From positions 6,137,813 to 6,201,812 of the forward strand of contig CM028909.1 in NCBI GenBank assembly GCA_016801845.1: DNA of 64,000 bases. The letters are read 5' to 3'. The notes below the pieces were generated by a model. That model saw nothing but the letters and a program-made list of their open reading frames with translations, was not told where the DNA came from and did no database searches. The DNA comes from Polydactylus sextarius. Its lineage: Eukaryota; Chordata; Actinopteri; Polynemidae. Shown one piece after another: positions 52,001 to 61,900 of this stretch. Position numbers and translations under genes: made by a program. The first letter of the stretch is position 1. The number at the start of each line of letters is the position of its first letter.

Positions 52001-55000
52001 TTCTTGCTAATATCGGTGACTTTTCATGTTCCTTTCATGCTACGGATCAAAAGAGCAAGAACACGTTCAGCAAGACTTCCTCTAGTTCTTTTCCAGGCAG
52101 CAGCAAGGTAGACTGTAGCATGACTACGTGCCTGACTGAGTCTTGCCATGTTCACATACCAAACGCTTGTCTCCAGTTTGCGTTTGTGTGGGGGAGTTGA
52201 TATTTTGTACAAAAACTTGTATCAGCGCTTCACAAACGTAGATTATGATCTTAGCACGGTGATGCAAAATGGAGATCCACTGGGTGGTATTTTCCATTGT
52301 TAAGAAAATAACTCCCACTCGATGCTGTCACTGTAATTGACCACTTCAGAGTAACATTGGTTTTTCAATAGTCTGTCATTATACTGTTGTCTGCTTTAAA
52401 ACCTAAGCTGTCATTTTCACATTATTGACAGTGGAAGTTGTTGTTTTAGTTGTCAGACAAAGCTGGCTGCATCTTCTACGCTGTTATCAAACTGTCAGCA
52501 GAGTCCTTAATAGCACTCGTCCCAGAGAGCATGCACTTAAAAGAGTTTAGCCGTGTGCCACACATTTGCCCACGAGTCTTTGTCGAGCTTTACTCTCCGC
52601 CACGCTCGCCTGCTCCTGCTGCTTCTCATTCTCCGCTCATGTTTTAGTCTCGCTGCCTGTTTCTTTCTCCCTCTGTGGCTCATTCTCCTTCCTCCTTTGC
52701 CTCTCAGTACTCTCTGGTCTACAAAGGTTTCAGCTTGCACCAGGATGATCTGCTCTACTGGCAGCTCCCAGCGCACTTCACGGGGGATAAGGTAACTTGC
52801 GATGTCCTCTCCTGACCCTCGGTCAAACCCAAGGAGGCCAAAGAGATACAGCCCCTTTAATATCCTCCAGCCTTCTCCATCTCCCTCTGTCCTTATCATG
52901 TCTTTAGTCTATTACTGGTCCACACTGCTACGAGTCAACTAAACTGTTCCTTTAGCCATATTCACCACCATTCATGGTACGAAAACTCTCACATATTGAA
53001 AAAAACGAACTGTTTTCGGTCAGTCCCCCCTCTCATCCTGTCAGCACACTGGATCTGATGTTGCTAAAAACAAACAGCCATCTGTTGATGTTTTCGTTCC
53101 ATCATGGGAACTGCAGCTGTGTTTAAGCTGGCTGAAGATCTAAAGCCTCTTCTTCACTAAAACCCCATTTTAGGTGGGTTCTTACGGCGGTAAACTCAAG
53201 TACACCATCTCCTACGTGGCCGGACCAAGAGGAACCTTCCTTGATGATGCTGACGTCCAGATTATTGTGAGTATGCTCTCACACTGACTCGGTGTTGTTC
53301 CTCTCTAGTTTTTTGTATTTATTTTATTAACTGACATGTGGTATTGTTGTTCCTGCAGGGTAACGACATCACTCTTGTAGCACGTAAGCCCTGGCCGAGG
53401 AGGAATCACGGCAGCAGAGAGACTCAACAATTTGAGATCATCTTCAGAGAGGTGAGTGTCGTGTTGTGAACAGAGAGAGTGTGAATTCAACTAAAGAAGA
53501 GGAAACAATGAGATGTTTCTTCTCGCATGACAATAGTCACCATCCTTCTTGTTTCACAGGACTTCTGGTACCGTCCCGACGGTGTCCCCACCACCCGTGA
53601 GCACCTGATGATGGTTTTGACCGATCTGGATGACATCCTCATCCGAGCATCCTACTCCTCCGAGATGCGATCCTCCAGTATCTCCGACATCAGCATGGAA
53701 GTGGCTGTGCCCAACTACAGCGGTCTGGCGCAGGCCCTCGAGGTGGAGCAGTGTCGCTGCCCACCTGCTTACCAGGGACTCTCCTGCCAGGTAATGTCAT
53801 CAGTTTCTCTGAATCACTGGCTTTAGTGGAAACAAACAGTCTGATTATGTTTTATTAAACTGCTCCCTGATGTATTTAAATCCTAATGTCTGTTGTAGGA
53901 CTGTGCCCCTGGATACACTCGCACTGGAGGAGGTTTATACCTCGGTCACTGTGAACTCTGTGAATGTAACGGCCACTCTGACTCCTGCGACCCTGAGACT
54001 GGCATCTGCACGGTAATGAGATACTACATTACAATCCAGCTGCTTTATAGTCGCCTGGCGAGACGGCCTAATCTCTAAACATGATATGTTTCTCCTTTGC
54101 AGAGCTGCCTGCACAACACCCAGGGTGAGCTGTGTGAGCAGTGTGCCCCTGGCTTCTTCGGCGACGCGACCGTTGGCACTCCAGAGGACTGCCAGCCCTG
54201 CGCCTGCCCTCACACTGACCCTGACAACCAGTGAGTCCTGGCACAGATAGCAAGACCTCACATTCCTCCTCCATTTATAGCTCAAGACAAGTCTCTGTCC
54301 AGATGCCTGGCTCTTGTTTACAGAAAATACCACTGTCTTGTAGATTTCTGAGTTTGATTCATTTTCTGTATTAACCTGTTTTCTGCCAAACTGGTGCCAA
54401 ATACTCTGATATTTTTTGCAGGGAATTAGTTCACATTACCACCATCTAAACTAGTGTCTCACTGGTGTGTTTAACTCCACAACAGGTTCTCCCCAACTTG
54501 TGAGAGTCTGGGTAACGGAGGCTACCAGTGCACTGCCTGTCAGCCCGGCTACACCGGCCAGTACTGTGAACGGTAAGATAAGGCATCCCTTCCTCTTGAT
54601 GTGGCTCCAAAGTAGTTCATGATGTGGTTTAGTTTTGATAAACTGCACTTAACTTAACTGAGGTTCTTTGTTGTTAAATTTTCTTTCTACATCTGTGTCT
54701 TAACTATCACCAGTTGTGCTCCTGGATACGTTGGAAACCCACAGCAGAGAGAGAAGTGTCGTCTATACGATGGTAAGACTGCGTGGTTTGTTTTTGGACC
54801 TTCTGAATCACTGTCCTATACTAATTTTCTCCACTACAAGGGGTCAAAGTGAAAAAAACAGGAGGATATTTTGTAGCTCTTTTTTCATGAACCTAGAGTT
54901 CACGCTTATTATTCTTTTCTGTAAAAGTCGAGGTCACTGTGACCTCATAAAAAACTTTTTTTTTTTTTTTGCCTTTTTACACAATGTTTTAATGTTCACT

Positions 55001-58000
55001 TGGATTCAAAGATTAACTGATTCCACTGTGGCGTCCAAAGGTCAAAGATCATTGTCCTCTTACATGTTTTTGGCCCTTTCAGTTTGACATCTCAAGACCC
55101 CCTTGAACAAGTGTCTTTAAAGTTTGCACAAACGTTTAAACTAGAGCCAAGTTTATGTCAGGGTAAATACTATATCAGAAAAAAGAAATTCATGACATCT
55201 GGCTCAAACATTCTCTGGATTCAAGCATGAGATAATTAGAGTTGGTGGCTAAGAGTCAAAGGTCAAGGTCATGTGACTTCAATGAGGTTTTTTGGCCTTT
55301 AAAACGTCATATCTCAAAATTACCTTTAAAGAATCTGTCCAACATTGGCACCAAACTGATAACAAGAAAAATATGGTGTTTGCACTTTGCAGCTGCAGCC
55401 TCCCTGGTGGTGAAGGTTTATCCAGAGAAAGTCCTTGCATCCCAGGGTGGTTCCGTCACTCTTCGCTGTCAGGTGTCCGGCTCTCCTCCACACTACTTCT
55501 TCTGGTCCAGAGAGGACGGACGACCCATCTCCGTCACTGCTGAGAGACGCAGACAAGGTACGGGACATTCTTCGACACAACATCACAAAGTTACAGAAAT
55601 CTTCAGGTTTGTTCTATGGGACAATGTTTTCTGTGTAAATATGACACAAATTTGTTCATCTGTGCACGCAGGAGCTGAGCTGTACTTCCCCAGGGTCCAG
55701 CAGACTGATGCCGGCGTCTACATCTGTACCTGCCAAGACCAGCGTAGCTCCAACAGAAGCCACGCTGAAATAGTTGTCACAAGTGTGTATTGGTCCACCC
55801 TCCATATTAAATAATAGTTTTCCCCTCCAGCTTCCTATTAAAACACATTTTCATTTTAATTGACTGTGTTTTCGTGCGTTCGTACAGAATCTTGTATTTA
55901 ATTGTAATTAATTGTTTCTGATTTTCACCAGGTGTCCCATCCAAACCCATTGAGGTGACAGTTGAGGAGCCCAAAGCCCAGACTGTCAGGGTGGGATCCA
56001 CTGTTAACTTCATCTGTACTGCAAAGAGCAAGGTAACACATTTTTAAGAATATAAGAATAGCATCTATGTAGGTTAGCTTATCTTAATATAAATACTGAA
56101 GATACCAGCAGGTGGATTTTGCTACTTTTGGACAAAGTCAGACCAGTTTCCAGTTTCCTTATGCTAAGCTAAGCTAAGCTAACTAGCTCTAGCCATGGAA
56201 TATACAGTATTTACAAAGAAACACAAGAAAGGTATTGATCTTCTCATCTAATTCTCATTAAAAAAAAAACAAATAAGTAAATTCATTTGACATGGTTGAA
56301 ACTGTACTGCATCTCAGGAAGCACATGTTAGTAGAGCTAGTGCTGGTTTCCATGATATTCTAAAGACATTTAGAAGGTGTAGGCTCCATTTTCTACCATG
56401 TCTGGCCTTATTATTTCCATGTGTTTACCTGCCCACCGCCTCTTCCCACAGTCCCCAGCCTACACCCTGGTTTGGACCCGTAAGGGTAACAGGAAGCTGC
56501 CCAACCGGGCCATGGACTTCAACGGCATCCTGACGATTCAGAATGTCCAGCCTGAGGACGCTGGCGTCTACGTTTGCACGGGCTCCAACATGTATGCCAT
56601 GGATGAAGGCAGTGCCATCCTCTACGTGCCAGGTTCGTGATCCTCGGCACTGCATTCCCATCATTACCCATCACCCCCCACACACCACCACCCTACCAGC
56701 TCTGGCACCTTTAGTTCACCTCCTAAACTTCAGTCCCTCCCCGCCCCTCCAGCTTGGTATGGTGCATGCTTTTTCTGTTTGACTGCTTTTGTCATTACGC
56801 GCTGTAAACACTGGGTTAACAGCATAATAAGCTTGCAGCTCTAACTCCAAAAGCTTTCGTCTTCTGCTCTCAGACACCAGTATATAAGCCATGTTTTAAT
56901 ACCCAGCTCCTAATAACTGCCTTTATTTAACCTGCTGTCTTGTATGTCTTTGATCAATGGATGTTTCTGTGCTTTATATGAAGAAATACAGCTTGTGGGT
57001 CTGGTTTTAAGCTAAAACTGTCAGCTATAAATTACCCAGATAACATATGGGGTTAGGTGTGCAGTTTCATATTTAACCAATGGGCACTGAGAAGTCATGA
57101 CGCATCCTCTAGATTTGGGAAAAACGAGTACTCTTTTCAGTTCAGTAATCAGTGGGAAATGCTTTGCGCCAACACTTTTTTTTCCTCTTGTTTTCGGTCG
57201 TATTAATCGGTGGTGGTTCGGTTGCTTCTCGATCACTGGTAGGGTCGCTCTTCGCTGCTGGTTAGGGGGTTGTTTTACTCGCAGGGTGCTGGATTTTGGT
57301 GTCTTATCTTTTTTTTTTTTTTTTAAATCTGGGCTCCTGGGGCCCCTCCCTGCCTGAGCTGTAGTGTGTAATGATGATGATAAGGAGGAGGAATGTGGAT
57401 GCGACTGACATTCAAAGAGGACTTCAGTGAATCTGGGAGACAGGAAACATAGGACGAACCTCCACTACCACCATTTCCTTTTTTTTTTTTTTTTCCACGA
57501 GATACAGTATTCCCTCCTGACATTACAGTCTGCTTTGTTACTCTCTTCATCCTGATGATGAATGTCGAAACGGTGCTATTAGCCATACACTTGGTTCAAC
57601 CTGTGTTTGAAACTAAACTACTGTTGTACTGCTGTAATATCTCCTTTCATTTATTAGTGTCGGCAGAAGTCTGTCCTGTTTGTTTCTGATTGATTGTTAC
57701 TTCAGATTTAGTCGGTGAAATATTTAACAGCTGACTCTTAAACAGTTTTAATCTGTATTATGACGTTAATCAGCTTTAATTGTATATTATGGACTTTTTA
57801 TTTTTTTATTTACATCTTGTCAGTGTTGTCAGCACATTTTCTTTTATTATTTTTTTTTAAACTGATTGACTGAAATATGTTATCCTGAAATGTTTCCATG
57901 AAATCAAATTTATCAGAAATGTTAGAATTTCTTTTTTTTTTTTTTTGTAATTTTTTTTAAAAGAAATAAATTTTCTTTATTTTTCATGGGAATTTGCCAT

Positions 58001-58073
58001 GTGAATGCAATTAACCTTGCATGATGTGTGTTTACATTTAGGCAATTTTAAAAAAAAACATTTTTATAAGAAA

Positions 58074-58130
<57 letters not shown>

Positions 58131-58915
58131 AGAACATCTTTCATCGCAACCATCACAGGTCACATGTTAAACCATTTTTTTATTTTTTATTTTTTACATT
58201 TGGTCTTCAGTTTTTTTGCTTTTACTGCATTTTTTTTTCTCATTTTAATTTGTACAACTCAAAAAAAAATATGATTACAAATATACCCAAAGGTGCTTAT
58301 GTAAAGATTTAACTTTCACAAATTTTTTCACTTAACTGATGTAATGTGCACAATGTCACGTTGTAATGTATTTATCTTAACTGTGAAAAAAAATTGTGAA
58401 AAAGAGAAAACTGATTAAAGTAATGACAATAGTTGAGTACAGGGGCTCGTGATGATCATATGTTATCTCGATGAGTCGAGGATAACCACAAGCTGTATGT
58501 CAGCTCTTTAACAGCTGAAATAAAACTAATCTTTCAATGTTTTAAAATTGCTTCCTGCTACTAACCTGCATGTTTTTGTGGCTACTCTGCGAACCCTCAT
58601 GTCTCCTTTAGCTGCTGTTTGTACATGTTGTGTGTCTTTTGATTTTTGAATTCACAGCACAAGAAGCATTTTTGAGTTTGACTTAACCATTAAACCTTCA
58701 CCGTGTATTTCATTTTCTCATTAAACATCTAAATATATCAGGTAAGTGCTAAAAATTTGATGCATGTAGCAAAATGAATTAAATGGCACCAAATCATTGG
58801 CAAAAAAAAAAAAAAAAAAAGAAAGAAAGAAAAAAATGTGCTTAATGTGAAGGTGGTGCCAGTTAAATCAAGTGTGTGATGTTTATTTATTTTTTTAGCA
58901 TGTGTGATATTCTGT

Positions 58916-58947
<32 letters not shown>

Positions 58948-61900
58948 GACTCAAACCCGCGACCCGGCCCATGTTTTTATTTTTTTGGAGAGATGGATTA
59001 TAAGTGTCTCTTGGGAGACGGAAGGTAAACTGCTGTTTCCCTGGAGAACTGACATGTCAGTTTACCTGTTCCCCTTCCCTTCCCTCCTTCCTCCCACATC
59101 TCCAGAGGCCACAAAGACTCAGATGTTTTACACAGCCTATGAAATGTTTGAAGGACACAGAAAGCGTAAGTCCACAAGGGCATAGTTTCCTCACCTCCTC
59201 CTCTCTCCTCTCTGTCTCCTGTCTGGCTTCCCTGGCGTGGCCAGTAGACTCTCCATCTCTGCGTCATGCATGCACTCATCCGCAGCAGCATGGATACACT
59301 GGTGGCCCGGTAGCGCCCATGTACAATCATCCAAGCATCTCTGACAAATAAAAACTCCTCACACTCAACACACGCTCCCTCTCAAACATTGCTCCAGAAG
59401 CAGTCATCTTTAGCCGGATTAAAACCTAAAGATGGATATTTAGTTGTTCTTATTTTTTTTTTTTTAGTATATCCTTATAATAGTGAATGCTTATTAGATT
59501 GTACATGAGCATAACTGGCTCCCACCTGGTTCTGCGGGTTCATTAGGGTCCATCACTGCAGGAAAAGGTGCATGGTGTTTCTTTGGGCATCGCCTTCTGT
59601 TGAATGTTGAGGCAACTTTACAAATATTTCATTACATATATCCAAAAAAAAAAAAAAAAAATATCTGGTATTTTAGATGACAAACCGTTCATTTTAGCTG
59701 ATAAAAAAGTGGGATATTGTAGAAAAGGGTCCCCTGGAATTGGCCAAAAATGTAATGGAGCCTGAATTTTATTTAATGTTAGTAATATAATAAAATATGT
59801 TGGTTATTTCATCTTTCTAAAATAATTAAATCTGACAGTTTTGCATGACGGGTGTCTCAACATTCAGAGATGAGAGGTGTCCCTCCTCTTTTTTTTTTCT
59901 CTGTACACTCTGCTCTTCCCTGTTATTTTATTTTCCTCCATAGGAAACACACTGTACTGGGAAATAACTGTCATCTGGGCTTCAAACATCATACTGTGCC
60001 TAATACATCCCATCACCACCCTTATTACATCACAGCTGAAATTGGGTAGTGGACCGGTGTCCAACGTGAGAGGCAGAGTTTCCATGTATCACTGAGACGC
60101 ACGTGTTGTTTGAAACAGTCAATGTGATGCAAACAGATGGAAGTCAAAATGTTTTTGTTAAGAAGTTATAAACATTATAAGATAGATCAGGGAGACGCCT
60201 GTGACCTTCCACTGGCGTCCAGGCATGAAGATAGTTTATGTTTTATCTTCCCAGGCTGAAGAAGATCTGCCTTTGTTGCCATTTAAATAGAAAGGAGGTG
60301 AATTAAACTACATTTTAATTATTGAAATAGCCATGTTAGCACAGTAGGTCTGTGGATTAAATTAAATTAAAGTCTGAAATATCTAATCAAGTATTAAATG
60401 TTTTCAGGCACTCACTGTCCCAAGAGGATGAGTCAAACTATTCATCTTTGTTAACTACTCGACTTTTCATTTAGCAGCACCAGAAAGTCAAAACCTTTCA
60501 TTTATATGAAATATCTCTCAGATGTTCTTTTTGTGGTTCCAGATTACTTTTCTTCCAGATTTTGATTTGAGATTGCACAACTATTTAATGTTAGTAATTA
60601 ATTTGCAAAATTTCAGGTGTACTTTGTGTTTAGAACTAATAAAATGCTAAAATTTTAAATAATAATAATAATATGAATATGAATGAGAACATATTTAGCA
60701 TGCTTAACATCACCATGTTAGCATCCTTGTTCATGGTTCACAGAGCTACTGTCATGGCTGTAGACTGTAGACTTACTGTTGTTTTCAATAGTTCATCTCC
60801 ATATTTCCTTGCAGGAATTAAGGCAGACTCAGATCTCAAAACTGGGACAGATAAAAACCTGATGGGTTTAATGCCAGCAGAGGTAGCGGGCAGTTCTGTT
60901 TAATTTAATTTTTTTTTTTTTACCTTAATCTGGGTGAATTGATCCGTTACATTGTGTTAGCCAGCTACCTGATGCACCAGTTCTACAGGATATCTTTACA
61001 AAACTCCTCTCAGATGCTTAAATCATTTATCATTCTTGGAGGTCGCTTGTCTGTTAAATGTAGACTTCAGGCAGTCACGTCTGTCCCACAGAGGATGATG
61101 AAACTTCGTCTTTCAGCTCTGGGGTACTAGTGTTACTAAGGTCAGAGAGTCCCAGCTCAGCTCAGGCTCCAACAGTCCTAGAAGTTTTCACTGTGCTTAG
61201 ATAGCCTCATACTCTCCTCCCTGCCTCCTGAAAGAGGCCTTTCTTTTGCTCTGTCACAGTGGGATCATACAGGATTGAGTTCGAAGTCTAGCGGCCAGCC
61301 AAACTGGCGCAGACAGCAGTATGCCCAGAGGCCATGCCAAGGCCTGCCTGCCACATCTCATCTGTTTTGTCTGCTCTGAGAATGTGAACTGCCAAGGGTG
61401 ACGCTGGGGGCACGGACAGAAGCCATCACAGTCTAGTCAATTCATCACACACAGCTTACATATAATAACTCAGCAGAAGTTAGAAACTCACAACAAGGTT
61501 TCATTCTACTCCGTCACTGCTCCAATATGCCAGTCTGCATTATCGCTTTTTTTCTCTCTAAGAAATCTTTGTTGTGAGTTGTGTTTGACTGATGTGTCTA
61601 CTTCTGTAGCTGGAGAGGGGGCTCAGCCTGTGGCCACCGTTACCCCCTCAGTGCTGAACGTCCAGCAAGGCCAGCGGGCAGAGTTTCGCTGCATAGTGAC
61701 CGGGAACCCGACGCCTGCCGTTGAATGGATCGGTACGAGCATCAGTTTGAGTTCAGGGCCTTGTTGAGCTGAATCAGTTGAAAAGAAAGAAACGTTCACA
61801 ATTGGAAAAAAAATCACTCAGTAGCACTGAGGTGTCGCTGTGATTTTTACAGGAGGTCCAGGGAACAGAATGAGTCCCAGAGCGGTGATTCGAGGCAGCA

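Larger units (their letters stand above)
56633..61609. other. hspg2 intron w44-w45 (5 kb)
   Basis: AT-rich, with many A or T runs, a TA tract (58082-58126), a long T run (58919-58946), a cassette-exon candidate (59106-59165), and an interspersed repeat copy (60340-60780). Confidence 0.65.

Noticed and set aside
58948..58976. tRNA-like B box on the minus strand (GGGTTTGAGTCC) next to a long A run
   Set aside because: No A box or cloverleaf could be made; too short to call a tRNA or SINE.
60815..60882. Possible exon after ttccttgcag encoding a Lys/Asp-rich peptide
   Set aside because: It would leave phase 0 while w45 needs phase 1, and it lies in interspersed-repeat DNA.
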